A DNA stretch of 64,000 nucleotides from Actinomycetes bacterium (GTDB lineage: Bacteria > Actinomycetota > Acidimicrobiia > Acidimicrobiales > Acidimicrobiaceae), in contig JAJZBG010000002.1 of assembly GCA_021799035.1 (NCBI GenBank), positions 41,844 to 105,843 of the forward strand, given 5' to 3'. Every line of letters begins with the position of its first letter. Positions within the stretch are counted from its first letter, which is position 1. Shown here piece after piece: positions 18,089 to 26,909 of this stretch. Position numbers and translations under genes: made by a program. A model generated the notes under the pieces. That model made no database searches. It saw nothing but the letters and a program-made list of their open reading frames with translations, and was not told the origin of the DNA.

Positions 18089-19965
18089 GAGATTTTCCGT
18101 TTACGGCTGTGGTGGCCCAGGATCAGTTGAAGATGTCCTTGTTGCTCAACGCCATCGATCCCAGAATCGGTGGCGTATTGATTCGGGGTGACAAGGGCTC
18201 TGGCAAGACGACTCTTGCGAGAGCCCTTTCCGAGCTGCTTCCCAATGGGGCACCGTTCATCGAGGTTCCAGCAGGGGCGACAGAGGACCGCGTGAAAGGA
18301 TCGGTAGATCTCGCCAAGATGGTCTCAGATGGCACAGTCGCCTCCACCGGCGGACTCCTGGCTGAAGCGAATGGTGGGGTTCTTTACGTGGACGAGGTAA
18401 ATCTCCTTGCCGACCACATCGTCGATCTGCTTCTAGATGCTGCAGCCACCGGTGTCAACCGGATTGAGAGAGACGGAGTTTCCGCCGTCTTCCCGGCAAA
18501 ATTTGTCCTGATCGGCTCAATGAACCCAGAAGAAGGGGAGCTTAGGCCTCAGCTGCTGGATCGCTTCGGCCTGTCGGTGGAGGTTGACGGAATTGTGAAT
18601 CCGGAGCATCGGAGCCTGGCTTTAATGAGGCGCCTCGAATTCGATAGCAATCCAGAAGCATTCTGCAAACTGTTTGAACAAGAGCAAGACCAGCTGCGTC
18701 AAAGGCTCGGCGAGTCACAAAATGTCAATCGGGATCACCCCATGGGCCTAAGTGCGGAGCTTTCTAAAGAGCTTTTCAAGGTCGTGACAGAGCTCTGCAT
18801 AAGTTACGGTGCTCAGGGTTTGCGAGCCGATTTGACGATGGCGCGGGCGGCGGCGGCTCATGCGGCACTTAGCGGCCGCGACCGCGTTGAAACTGAAGAT
18901 ATCAAGGCTGTCGCACCTCTTGTGCTGGCTCATCGAGCTAGAAGAGATCCTCTTCAGGGGTTTGAGGATTCACGGAGCGTCTCCGATCTGGTAGAGCAGA
19001 TCCATAGGAACAGCGAGTCGAAGGGTGGGGGGAGTTCCAAGTCTCAGTCCCAAGCAGAGGGTGCGGATGAGCGGGCCGGTGAAGGTCCGGAGCGTTCGGG
19101 GCCCAGGCCCAAGCTTTCAGAGAAGCCGTCTGGATCGAGTCTGACTTTGGGTTTCGGTGATGGTCCGATCATAAGGTCTGCAATTCAGCAAAACACCAAG
19201 GGCATTTACTCGGATAGAGTTGGGGGAGGGCCCAAAGGACCCACGCCATCCGGCTATAGCAGGAGAATCGAGGGGGTCTCAGATAGGCGTGGCGTTGGCG
19301 TTGACGTTGTGGGAACTATTACCACCGCGGCATTGCGACGGAGCACGGGATCGATGCTCGAGAGCGGTTCATTTGTAGGGCCAGAAGACATTGTGATGTC
19401 TGAAAAGCTAGCCAAGCAGGGACGTACCATTCTCGTTGGGTTGGATCTTTCGGGATCCATCGGGATCAAGTCGAGGATACAGCTCGCTTCGACTGTGATT
19501 GAGTCTTTGCTCCTCGACGCCTACCAAACCCGAGATCGCGTTGGTGTGATAGTGATTGCGGAAGGTACCGCCAGAGTCCTGCAAAGGCCCACTCGATCTG
19601 TTGAGATGATTCGGGCCAAACTCTCTGGCATTGTCACCGGTGGGATAACACCGCTGGCGATGGGGATCGATCTTTTGACTGAGCAAGCCAAGACCTGCAG
19701 GCAGCTCGGCGAAAACCCGTATTGCATTCTTGTCACTGATGGGAGGGCTACCGGCGGCGAGTTTGCTTTTCAGGAAGCTCTTCAAGCTGCGCAAAGGTTT
19801 GGATCGGAATCGATTCCGAGCTGCATAATTGATATTGAGGATTCCCCGGTAAACATGGGCTTGGCTAGGAAGCTTGCGAAGGAGACGGGCTCCCAGCTGA
19901 TTTCGTATCCAGAGCTTGCTCAGTTGATTACTAGCTCTGGTGTGAAACACGCTCTCTTCCGATAA
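18085..19965 (+). CDS. Cobalt/magnesium-chelatase-type AAA+ and VWA subunit (ChlI-ChlD fusion)
   Basis: The 626-residue protein has an AAA+ ATPase with Walker [10 protein letters not shown] (35-43), Walker [13 protein letters not shown] and sensor [21 protein letters not shown] hydrophilic Ser/Gly/Pro linker (about 305-350) follows, then a von Willebrand A domain with MIDAS motif DLSGS (454-458) and [10 protein letters not shown] near 549. This is the combined BchI/BchD layout. It would energise CobN and replaces the CobS/CobT pair of proteobacteria. The GTG start overlaps the cobN stop. I leave the symbol empty because naming varies. Confidence 0.92.
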   Translation: MRDFPFTAVVAQDQLKMSLLLNAIDPRIGGVLIRGDKGSGKTTLARALSELLPNGAPFIEVPAGATEDRVKGSVDLAKMVSDGTVASTGGLLAEANGGVLYVDEVNLLADHIVDLLLDAAATGVNRIERDGVSAVFPAKFVLIGSMNPEEGELRPQLLDRFGLSVEVDGIVNPEHRSLALMRRLEFDSNPEAFCKLFEQEQDQLRQRLGESQNVNRDHPMGLSAELSKELFKVVTELCISYGAQGLRADLTMARAAAAHAALSGRDRVETEDIKAVAPLVLAHRARRDPLQGFEDSRSVSDLVEQIHRNSESKGGGSSKSQSQAEGADERAGEGPERSGPRPKLSEKPSGSSLTLGFGDGPIIRSAIQQNTKGIYSDRVGGGPKGPTPSGYSRRIEGVSDRRGVGVDVVGTITTAALRRSTGSMLESGSFVGPEDIVMSEKLAKQGRTILVGLDLSGSIGIKSRIQLASTVIESLLLDAYQTRDRVGVIVIAEGTARVLQRPTRSVEMIRAKLSGIVTGGITPLAMGIDLLTEQAKTCRQLGENPYCILVTDGRATGGEFAFQEALQAAQRFGSESIPSCIIDIEDSPVNMGLARKLAKETGSQLISYPELAQLITSSGVKHALFR

Positions 19966-20286
19966 ATCACTTGAACAGGGCAAATTGAGGTCCGTACCTG
20001 GATTTCGAAAAGCGGTTGGGTTGACCCGGTACAGCTTGAGGGCCTGTGTCTTGGTGCCGTCCACGAAGGACGTGGACTTTGGCAATGTGGTCTTAAAGGC
20101 GATGCAGGGCTATCGTGGGCTTTGTACAAGTCTCATGGTGGGCTTTGTTCATGCCCACGAATATATGTGGATTCGGCATATTCTGAGACTCGGTCCCCTA
20201 GCTCGAGAATTGCAAATGCAGCTGCGGAGCGCAGTTGTATTCGAGTGTCGGTCTGATTTGCACGGAAGGGTCCCAGGCGTGATCTG
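19966..20286. other. Intergenic stretch after the chelatase operon
   Basis: About 320 bases with no gene I can support. It holds a hairpin at 20059-20077 and a second stem GTGGGC/GCCCAC near 20138-20158. A 100-codon frame from TTG 19985 to 20287 exists but has no recognisable family and no Shine-Dalgarno sequence. The promoter for the following protease gene may lie in the AT-richer part around 20155-20185. Confidence 0.45.
20059..20077 (+). terminator. Hairpin, possible terminator of the cobalamin operon
   Basis: GTCCACG and CGTGGAC form a perfect 7-bp stem around an AAGGA loop, followed by only three T residues. It lies 94 bases after the last cob gene. The weak T-tract makes it a poor intrinsic terminator, so the call is tentative. 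Confidence 0.35.
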
Positions 20287-21018
20287 ATGACGAAGCGGGA
20301 TTTCGGTTTCATAGTCGTCGTCCTGGCCCTATTTGTAGCGGCGGATCTTCTGGGGGCGATAAGCACTGAGGCAATAGTGCTCTTGTGTGTGCTGGTGCCG
20401 TCGGTGATCCTTCATGAAGTGTCGCACGGTTACGTGGCGCTCCTGTTTGGCGACGACACTGCAAAGAAGGCTGGACGCCTGACCTTGAATCCGATTGCTC
20501 ACATCGATCCGATAGGTTCAATCCTGCTGCCAGCATTTCTAATCTTTGTGGGGCTTACTCCGATTGGTTATGCCAAACCGGTACCTGTTGACGTATCGAA
20601 GTTGCGCTCACCGCGTAATCAGTCAGTCCTGGTTTCCCTGGCGGGACCGTTTGTGAATCTCATGATCTCGGCACTCGCGGGGATAATCCTTCACTTGGGA
20701 TTGGTCAGTCAAGCTGTTGGCCTGAATCTATTGTCAGGTGCTGAGAATTCAACTGCTCTTTCGTTTTGGGATGGAGTCATTTTTTATGTTGGAGCGATAA
20801 ACCTTCTCCTTGGAGTATTCAACTTGATTCCAATTCCCCCTTTGGATGGATCAGCGGTAATAGAGAGGATTCTCCCTTCCAATCTTCTCCCTGTCTATTA
20901 CCGGTTACGCATGCTGATGTTGCCAATCGTCATTGTGCTATTTCTATTTTTTCCTGGAGTGCTGGGCAACATATTCACCCCAATAATCAATTTCTGGATA
21001 AGGTTATTTGTTCCCTAG
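20287..21018 (+). CDS. Site-2 protease family membrane metalloprotease (M50)
   Basis: The 243-residue membrane protein has the zinc motif HEVSH at 43-47 in a transmembrane helix and the third-ligand motif NLIPIPPLDGS (Asp about 187). Between them are NPIAHIDPIGSILLP and SLAGPFVNL segments. This is the short S2P type (peptidase M50B) without a PDZ domain. Such proteases cut membrane-embedded substrates, for example anti-sigma factors, but the substrate here is unknown. It stands alone after the cob operon and converges with the secreted-protein gene. Confidence 0.9.
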   Translation: MTKRDFGFIVVVLALFVAADLLGAISTEAIVLLCVLVPSVILHEVSHGYVALLFGDDTAKKAGRLTLNPIAHIDPIGSILLPAFLIFVGLTPIGYAKPVPVDVSKLRSPRNQSVLVSLAGPFVNLMISALAGIILHLGLVSQAVGLNLLSGAENSTALSFWDGVIFYVGAINLLLGVFNLIPIPPLDGSAVIERILPSNLLPVYYRLRMLMLPIVIVLFLFFPGVLGNIFTPIINFWIRLFVP

Positions 21019-21130
21019 CTTGCCATGAACACCTACCTCATTGGGTCCTCAGGCCTCCGAGGCTGACTTCTCATGCCATGACAGCTGCCTGTTTGAACCT
21101 ATACAAGCGATGCTGGATGGAACGTGGTTG

Positions 21131-21146
21131 CCTGCTAGATAGCAGG
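21131..21146 (+). repeat. Short hairpin next to the large palindrome
   Basis: CCTGCTA and TAGCAGG pair perfectly across a 2-base loop. It abuts the larger palindrome that follows, making a tandem of two stems between convergent genes. Confidence 0.45.
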
Positions 21147-21168
21147 GGCTGATCCATGGATCAGCCCC
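21145..21168. terminator. Perfect 24-bp palindrome, probable bidirectional terminator
   Basis: GGGGCTGATCCA is followed immediately by its reverse complement TGGATCAGCCCC. On the plus strand it is followed by GTTTGTG. It lies between convergent genes (the protease ending at 21018 and the secreted-protein gene ending at 21214). That position fits a terminator used from both sides. Neither side has a long T-tract, so a protein-binding site cannot be excluded. A partial copy, CATGGATCAG, follows at about 21183-21192. Confidence 0.6.
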
Positions 21169-21213
21169 GTTTGTGCTAGTTCATGGATCAGTGGAACTGC
21201 GACGAGATGCTTG

Positions 21214-22104
21214 TCAGCTGTATATCTCGCTCGTGATCGAATGAATCGGAAGTTCCTGCGAAGCAGGTTCGGTGAAGAGGCCGGTGAGACTGCCGGACTT
21301 TCCTGCGAGGGTCCAGCTTGCCACCCAGGTTTCCTTTACTGAGACTGTTGCGGATCTTGCGCTTTCATAAACGTGGAAAATCTCGCCTTCCGGCCATGGG
21401 AGGCCACAGGAATTGTAAGGCCCTGACCAGCTCAGTCCTCTTCCCCATTTGACCCATATCTCTCCAGTAGCATGAATTGACGCAGTTCCGATTGGAGTGG
21501 TGTCAGAGAAGTTCTGGTAGAGTGTGCAGCTCGACGTGAGGTAGGCTTTGAGGCCCGTCAATGCATATCCTGGCGGAATGCTGAAGCGTGGAGTTGGGAG
21601 TTCATTCTTGATCGTGTTGTTCCAGTACCAGGTAATGATCTCACTTGGATCTGGTGAAACGGTCGGTGTGGTCGTGGCAGACGACGAGATGCAGTCAGGG
21701 TAGAGCCCGTCGAGGGAGTTCCAAGTCTGGGTTGCTGAAGCCTCGAGTTGCAAGGCCTCCTGGTAATTCGTGGTCTGTGAGCTTTCCGTCATTATCAAAC
21801 AGGGCTCGTTCGAGTAGCCGGCGGTCCCGATTATTACATGCGGCATGTACACGTAATAGATTGGGACGACGTCCTGTACGGGCCATCCGTTCAGGTACTT
21901 GTAGTGCGTTGTTGATGAGGTGACAATCCCGCTTGGAACTTCAGAACTCCCAGAACCTGAGGAGTTGACCGTTATAGTGCCGCTGCTGCCACTGACTGAG
22001 GAAGCAGCAAAAGCCGGAATTGTTGACTTGATGGGGATGAGAAGGGCAAGCGGGAGTGTAGCGGATGACAGAATGAGTTTCCTGCGTAAATTAAACTCTT
22101 TCAT
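21214..22104 (-). CDS. Secreted protein of unknown function
   Basis: The 296-residue protein begins with a basic n-region (MKEFNLRRKLIL) and a hydrophobic core ending PAFAASS, a clear export signal with probable cleavage after AFA. A Ser/Gly/Thr-rich stretch follows (about 33-65). The mature part is rich in aromatic residues and has four widely spaced cysteines (CLIM, PDCIS, SSCTL, NSCGL), which could form two disulfides outside the cell. I do not recognise a family. It lies 99 bp downstream of the enoyl reductase gene on the same strand, with no obvious functional link. Confidence 0.75.
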   Translation of the reverse strand: MKEFNLRRKLILSSATLPLALLIPIKSTIPAFAASSVSGSSGTITVNSSGSGSSEVPSGIVTSSTTHYKYLNGWPVQDVVPIYYVYMPHVIIGTAGYSNEPCLIMTESSQTTNYQEALQLEASATQTWNSLDGLYPDCISSSATTTPTVSPDPSEIITWYWNNTIKNELPTPRFSIPPGYALTGLKAYLTSSCTLYQNFSDTTPIGTASIHATGEIWVKWGRGLSWSGPYNSCGLPWPEGEIFHVYESARSATVSVKETWVASWTLAGKSGSLTGLFTEPASQELPIHSITSEIYS

Positions 22105-22203
22105 TGTTCCCCGAAGAGGCTAGTGGAGTGGCCGTTACGGGGGAGGCTCAACTACTTTCTATTGCACCACCTTGACAATGTCAATAGATATAAGTCGATT
22201 ATC

Positions 22204-22977
22204 TCAGGCCCCGACAGCATGGTAGCCACCATCGACGTGGATAATCTCGCCGGTCGTCGAGGGGAACCAGTCGGAAAGAAAGGCTACGATGGCTTTTGCT
22301 ACTGCTTGTGAATCGCTGACGTTCCAACCCAGAGGTGCACGGTCATTCCACACGGTGTCGAACGCCGAAAACCCGCTCACTGACTTGGCTGCGATAGTCT
22401 TTACCGGACCAGCCGATATGAGGTTTACCCTCACCCTGTCTTTGCCTACATCCCTGGCCACGTAGCGCGATATGGATTCCAGAGCAGCCTTGGCTACTCC
22501 CATCCAGTTGTATCCTGGCCATGCGAGCGACGCATCGAAATCGAGACCAACGACAGAGGAGGTTCCCGCAGCTCGGAGCAGTGGCAATACTGCTTCGACC
22601 ACGGCCTTCAACGAGTATGACGAGATCTGTATCGCTACGGACACGTCCGGCCAGGACGCATTGAAGATATCCCCTTCTAGACAGGCAGATGGCGCAAAGC
22701 CGATCGAGTGCAGCACGCCGTCCAGTCTTCCCCACTTCTGAGAAATGCGGTTTCTGAGATTCTCAAGGTGTTGGGGATCTGCTACGTCGAGCTCGATGAC
22801 TTCTGGAACCTGGGGAAGTTTCCGAGCGGTGCGTTGGGTTATCGACAGTCCTCGTCCGACACCTGTCAAGAGGATTTCGGCTCCTTCGATCTGGGCGAGT
22901 TTTGCGGCTCCGAAGGCAAGGGACTGATCGTTTAGAACTCCCGTAATTAGGATTTTTTTATCGTTGAGTATGCCCAT
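22204..22977 (-). CDS. fabI: Enoyl-[acyl-carrier-protein] reductase, InhA/FabI type
   Basis: From ATG 22977 (GGAGGAG just upstream) the protein is 257 residues, the FabI length. It starts MGILNDKKILITGVLNDQSLA, has LHSIGFAPS, the catalytic YNWMGVAK (Tyr-x6-Lys) and AGPVKTIAA, and ends DWFPSTTGEIIHVDGG. The wording is closer to mycobacterial InhA than to proteobacterial FabI. It reduces trans-2-enoyl-ACP with NAD(P)H in fatty-acid elongation. The frame stays open upstream to 23394, but that part overlaps the divergent reductase gene and is not family-like. It is divergent from npdG. Confidence 0.94.
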   Translation of the reverse strand: MGILNDKKILITGVLNDQSLAFGAAKLAQIEGAEILLTGVGRGLSITQRTARKLPQVPEVIELDVADPQHLENLRNRISQKWGRLDGVLHSIGFAPSACLEGDIFNASWPDVSVAIQISSYSLKAVVEAVLPLLRAAGTSSVVGLDFDASLAWPGYNWMGVAKAALESISRYVARDVGKDRVRVNLISAGPVKTIAAKSVSGFSAFDTVWNDRAPLGWNVSDSQAVAKAIVAFLSDWFPSTTGEIIHVDGGYHAVGA

Positions 22978-23000
22978 AACTCCTCCGCAATCTTTTAGCC

Positions 23001-23030
23001 TTGATTGACGATACCTGCCGCAAGTATGGA
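23001..23030 (+). promoter_or_regulatory. Possible promoter for npdG-mshC
   Basis: TTGATT (23001-23006) and TATGGA (23025-23030) are 18 bp apart in the 124-bp divergent region between fabI and npdG. The -10 match is moderate, and the start codon lies about 70 bp downstream. This is a pattern match only. Confidence 0.25.
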
Positions 23031-23101
23031 TTTGGCTCATAATAGACATGGAAGATGGAGATGACGGCGTCTTCTGAGCTGGAATCCAGGAAAGGTCAAG
23101 T

Positions 23102-23758
23102 TTGCTGATTGGAATTGTCGGTGGAACCGGCCCAGCGGGAAGTTCGCTAGCCGTTCGCCTCTCATCGCTTGGGCACACTGTGTTAGTGGGTTCGAGGACT
23201 GAAGAAAAGGCGCTAGGCGTGGTCCGAGAGTTGCGAGAACAAGACGGTCTTGTGGGTCCGATCAGGGGAGCGTCGAACTTCGAAGCTGTGAGCGGAGAGC
23301 TAGTGTTCATCGCGACTCCTTGGGATGGGGCACAGAGTACGGCAAGATCCTTAGCGAAGGAGCTGGTTGGAAAGACTGTCATATCAATGGTCAATGCCTT
23401 GTTAAAGGTGGGGGTCGAGATGCAGCCTTTGGCACTCGCGAGAGGTTCAGCAGCCCAGTCTATTCAAGCAGCCCTCCCTGAGAGCTTCGTAGTCTCCGCG
23501 CTGCATCATGTGCCGGCACGAGAACTGGGGGATTTGGGCAAGGCAGTCGACTGCGATATCTTGGTCTGTTCTGACCATCCAGATTCTAAAGAGAAGGTTA
23601 TTGGACTTCTTGACTCCGTCCCAGGACTGGTTGCGCTTGATGCAGGATCCCTGGCCAACTCGGGTGCAATAGAAGCCATGACGGCGGTGTTAATTAATCT
23701 CAATATCAGATATAGAGCAAGAACGGCATTGAGAATTACAGGGATTGAAAGAGACTAG
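23102..23758 (+). CDS. npdG: NADPH-dependent F420 reductase (F420H2:NADP oxidoreductase)
   Basis: The 218-residue protein opens with a Rossmann motif GIVGGTGPAGSSLAVRL followed by VGSRTEEKA, which suits NADP binding, and has FIATPWDG, ALHHVPA and the C-terminal DAGSLANSGAIEAMTAVLINLN typical of Fno/NpdG. It moves hydride between F420 and NADP in the cytoplasm. The start is TTG at 23102 with AGGAAAGG upstream. It indicates that the host makes or uses coenzyme F420. mshC follows after 7 bp. Confidence 0.92.
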   Translation: MLIGIVGGTGPAGSSLAVRLSSLGHTVLVGSRTEEKALGVVRELREQDGLVGPIRGASNFEAVSGELVFIATPWDGAQSTARSLAKELVGKTVISMVNALLKVGVEMQPLALARGSAAQSIQAALPESFVVSALHHVPARELGDLGKAVDCDILVCSDHPDSKEKVIGLLDSVPGLVALDAGSLANSGAIEAMTAVLINLNIRYRARTALRITGIERD

Positions 23759-23765
23759 GGTTGAA

Positions 23766-24881
23766 ATGATGCGTTTGTACGACACTGCACGCCAAGAGGT
23801 GGTCGATTTTTCTCCGGGTCCAAGCGTTTCAATTTACACCTGCGGCATTACCCCTTATGACGCGGCCCACATGGGTCACGCAGCTGTTTACCTAACCTTT
23901 GACGTCTTGCAGAGACGGCTCCGTGACTTGGGGCATACGACTAAGTGTGTGCGGAACATAACTGACGTGGATGATTCAATACTCGCCAAGGCAAGACAGC
24001 TTGGCGTTCACTATCTGGATCTGGCAGCATCGGAAATGACCCGCTTCGATCGGGACATGGGAATGCTGGGTTTGCTTCGTCCCCACTCTGAACCGAGAGC
24101 AACTTCCGCAATTCCAGAGATATTGAGCCTCATTAGCAACCTGTTGGAGTCCGGGCACGCTTATGAGAGCGGGGGCTCTGTGTACTTCGAGGTTGCCACA
24201 TTTCGGAATTTCGGGGCGATTTCTCATCTTGATCGAGACACAATGCTTGGCTATGCCAGGGATAGGGGCGGGAATCCCGAAGATCCCAATAAGAAGGACC
24301 CGCTCGACTTTGTCCTTTGGCAGCCTTCAGCGCCGGACGAACCGTCATGGGATTCGTTATGGGGCCCAGGAAGGCCAGGATGGCACATCGAATGTTCTGC
24401 CCTTTCGATGCGAGAGCTAGGCCCGACAATTGATCTTCATGGAGGAGGCGGTGATCTAATCTTCCCCCATCACGAGTGTGAGGCGGCCCAATCTGAGTCA
24501 GCAACCGGCCAGGTGTTTGTCAAGCACTGGTTTCACGTGGCAATGGTTTACCTGGATGGTGAGAAGATGTCAAAGTCCCTCGGAAATCTTGTTTTTGTTG
24601 AGCATCTGCTGGCTGATCACGATGCTCGGGCGGTTCGCCTGTCGATTTTGAACAACCACTACCGCACGCCATGGGAGTGGAATGATCAGATGATCGAAGT
24701 GGCAGATCAAAGGCTTAAGAGATGGATCGAAGCCGGGGAAGGAAGTTCTGCGCTGGATGAGGTACGTGCTGCGCTCGACGATGACCTCAATATTCCCGGT
24801 GCAATTGAGGTCATTGACGACGCAGTTTCTCGCAACTACGGGATTTCTGAGGCGGCTGCGTTGTTGGGTGTGACTATCTAA
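23766..24881 (+). CDS. mshC: Cysteine:GlcN-Ins ligase (mycothiol biosynthesis)
   Basis: A cysteinyl-tRNA-synthetase paralogue of about 371 residues. It has CGITPYDAAHMGHA (26-39), where Pro-Tyr after Thr separates MshC from CysRS, then WHIECS (206-211), HGGGGDLIFPHHE (225-237) and KMSKS (267-271). It lacks the anticodon-binding C-terminal domain of true CysRS. MshC joins cysteine to glucosaminyl-inositol using ATP. The frame is open to TTG 23745, but ATG 23766 has AGGG upstream and fits the family start. The last residues after about 345 are shorter than in mycobacterial MshC (roughly 410). Confidence 0.88.
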   Translation: MMRLYDTARQEVVDFSPGPSVSIYTCGITPYDAAHMGHAAVYLTFDVLQRRLRDLGHTTKCVRNITDVDDSILAKARQLGVHYLDLAASEMTRFDRDMGMLGLLRPHSEPRATSAIPEILSLISNLLESGHAYESGGSVYFEVATFRNFGAISHLDRDTMLGYARDRGGNPEDPNKKDPLDFVLWQPSAPDEPSWDSLWGPGRPGWHIECSALSMRELGPTIDLHGGGGDLIFPHHECEAAQSESATGQVFVKHWFHVAMVYLDGEKMSKSLGNLVFVEHLLADHDARAVRLSILNNHYRTPWEWNDQMIEVADQRLKRWIEAGEGSSALDEVRAALDDDLNIPGAIEVIDDAVSRNYGISEAAALLGVTI

Positions 24882-24920
24882 TTGTTGCAAGGCTTAGAAG
24901 GCTATAGAAAGGCGCATTGA

Positions 24921-26909
24921 ATGGAGATTTCGGTAGTGCTTGCCGATGGTACTAGTCGCACAGTGCCCTCTGGCTGCACCGCTTCTCAGCTAGCGGAGAT
25001 GATCAGCAGAAGGCTCAGTGAGAATTCGGTCGCCGTGAAGGTGAATGGGGCGCTTCGCGATTTGGCTACCGTGCTTTCTGATGGCGATCATCTCGAGATC
25101 ATCACTCGCGAGACCGAGGAGGGCCGTGAAGTCCTTCGCCATTCGACTGCGCACGTGCTGGCTCAGGCTGTGACGGATCTTTGGCCTGGCGCCCACTATG
25201 CCATTGGCCCTGCGATTGCTGACGGTTTCTACTATGATTTTGAACTTCCCAAAGGCGAGCATTTCACCGATGAGGATTTGGAGAAGATCGAAAGGCGAAT
25301 GAGGGAGATCGTCAAGGAGGGACAGGCATTCACTCGCATGGAGTACTCGATCTCTGACGGGATAAAGCTCTTTGCCGATCAACCTTTCAAGCGCGAGATC
25401 ATCGAGACAGTTGCAGGCCAGGCAACCGAGCCACCTGATGAGGAGGAATTGAATGAGGGCGTGAATGAAGGCGCTCTATCGGTATACAGAAATTCCTCTG
25501 GATTCACCGACCTTTGTCGCGGCCCCCATGTGCCAACGACGAGAGTCTTAGGCTCCTTCAAGCTCATGAGAGTTGCTGGTGCATATTGGCGTGGTAACGA
25601 AAAGAGGCCTCAGCTACAACGCATCTATGGGACTGCCTGGGAGTCGGACAAAGCTCTTAAGGAGCACCTGGTGAGGCTCGAGGAGGCCGAGAAGAGGGAC
25701 CACCGCAAGTTGGGCCTTGAACTCGATCTGTTTCATTTCCCCCCCGAGATTGGGGGAGGTCTCCCAGTATTTCATCCCAAGGGTGCACTAATCAGGCAGC
25801 TCATGGAGGACTACTCAAAAAGAGAGCATCGCAAAGCTGGGTATCAGCAGGTGTGGACCCCCCACATTGCCAAGTCGACTCTCTTTGAGATTTCAGGCCA
25901 CTTGGGTTGGTACAAGGCTGGCATGTATCCGCCGATGGAGATGGAAGGCGCCACGTACTATCCCAAGCCGATGAATTGCCCAATGCACATCCTTATCTAT
26001 AAGTCCAAAGGCAGGTCATATAAGGAGCTTCCGCTCAGGCTATTCGAGTTTGGCACCGTGTACCGTTTTGAAAGATCTGGAGTCCTTCATGGGTTGGCTC
26101 GAGTTCGCGGCTTGACACAAGACGACTCTCATATATTCTGCGCGCCGGACCAGCTGCCTTCCGAGCTTGCCAGACTGCTGAAGTTCGTCATATCGATCCT
26201 CCGGGCTTTTGGGCTCTCTGACTTTGAGGCCGAACTTTCCACCAGGCCAGAAAAGTCTGTTGGCGAGGATTACGAATGGGAAGAAGCTACAGCTGCTCTC
26301 GACCATGCTTTGAAGGAGTCAGGCATTAATTACACTGTGGCACACGGGGAAGGTGCTTTCTACGCGCCAAAGATTGACGTACATCTGAAAGACGCTATAG
26401 GGCGCAGATGGCAGGTGTCGACATTGCAGGTGGATCTCCAGGAGCCACAGCGGTTCGACATGGAATTTGTCGATTCGGACAATACTCGCAAGCGGCCATA
26501 TATGATTCATCGAGCGCTTTTTGGATCGGTGGAGCGGTTCTTTGCAATTCTTCTTGAACACTACGCAGGAGCTCTTCCGATGTGGTTGGCTCCCGTTCAG
26601 GTGAGCATTCTTCCGGTGCGAGATGATCACGCGGCCTACGCCAGCGAGGTGGCAGAGTCTTTGCAGAAATTCGATGCGAGAGTTGAGATTTTGCCAGCTG
26701 ATGAGCCGCTTGGCGGGAGAATTCGCAAGGCAAAGCTTGACAAGATTCCGTACGTCTTGGTGGTCGGTGATTCAGACATTTCGTCGGGCACCATTGGTGT
26801 CAATGCGAGGGGGTCGCAGAATCCAGAGCGAGACGTTCCACTGGCTGAGTTCATCTCGCGCATTTCGCCCGAACTGGTCGCACGGCCACTGGATGCGAGC
26901 CTTGATTGA
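24921..26909 (+). CDS. thrS: Threonyl-tRNA synthetase
   Basis: The 662-residue protein has the full ThrRS layout. An N-terminal TGS domain (1-65) is followed by the editing domain with HSTAHVLAQAV, then the class II core with WTPHIAKSTLFEISGHLGWYK, PKPMNCPMHILIYKS (catalytic Cys) and RVRGLTQDDSHIFC, and an anticodon-binding domain from about 560 (PVQVSILPV). It charges tRNA-Thr and edits mischarged serine. No T-box leader is seen in the 39 bp upstream. Its 3' end overlaps the HIT gene, as expected from the mycobacterial gene order. Confidence 0.97.
   Translation: MEISVVLADGTSRTVPSGCTASQLAEMISRRLSENSVAVKVNGALRDLATVLSDGDHLEIITRETEEGREVLRHSTAHVLAQAVTDLWPGAHYAIGPAIADGFYYDFELPKGEHFTDEDLEKIERRMREIVKEGQAFTRMEYSISDGIKLFADQPFKREIIETVAGQATEPPDEEELNEGVNEGALSVYRNSSGFTDLCRGPHVPTTRVLGSFKLMRVAGAYWRGNEKRPQLQRIYGTAWESDKALKEHLVRLEEAEKRDHRKLGLELDLFHFPPEIGGGLPVFHPKGALIRQLMEDYSKREHRKAGYQQVWTPHIAKSTLFEISGHLGWYKAGMYPPMEMEGATYYPKPMNCPMHILIYKSKGRSYKELPLRLFEFGTVYRFERSGVLHGLARVRGLTQDDSHIFCAPDQLPSELARLLKFVISILRAFGLSDFEAELSTRPEKSVGEDYEWEEATAALDHALKESGINYTVAHGEGAFYAPKIDVHLKDAIGRRWQVSTLQVDLQEPQRFDMEFVDSDNTRKRPYMIHRALFGSVERFFAILLEHYAGALPMWLAPVQVSILPVRDDHAAYASEVAESLQKFDARVEILPADEPLGGRIRKAKLDKIPYVLVVGDSDISSGTIGVNARGSQNPERDVPLAEFISRISPELVARPLDASLD

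Noticed and set aside
19985..20287. 100-codon frame between the chelatase gene and the protease gene
   Set aside because: No family, no Shine-Dalgarno sequence, biased like non-coding sequence and ending at the next gene start; probably chance.
22978..23394. Upstream extension of the enoyl reductase frame
   Set aside because: It is antisense to npdG; ATG 22977 has a strong Shine-Dalgarno sequence and gives the normal FabI length.
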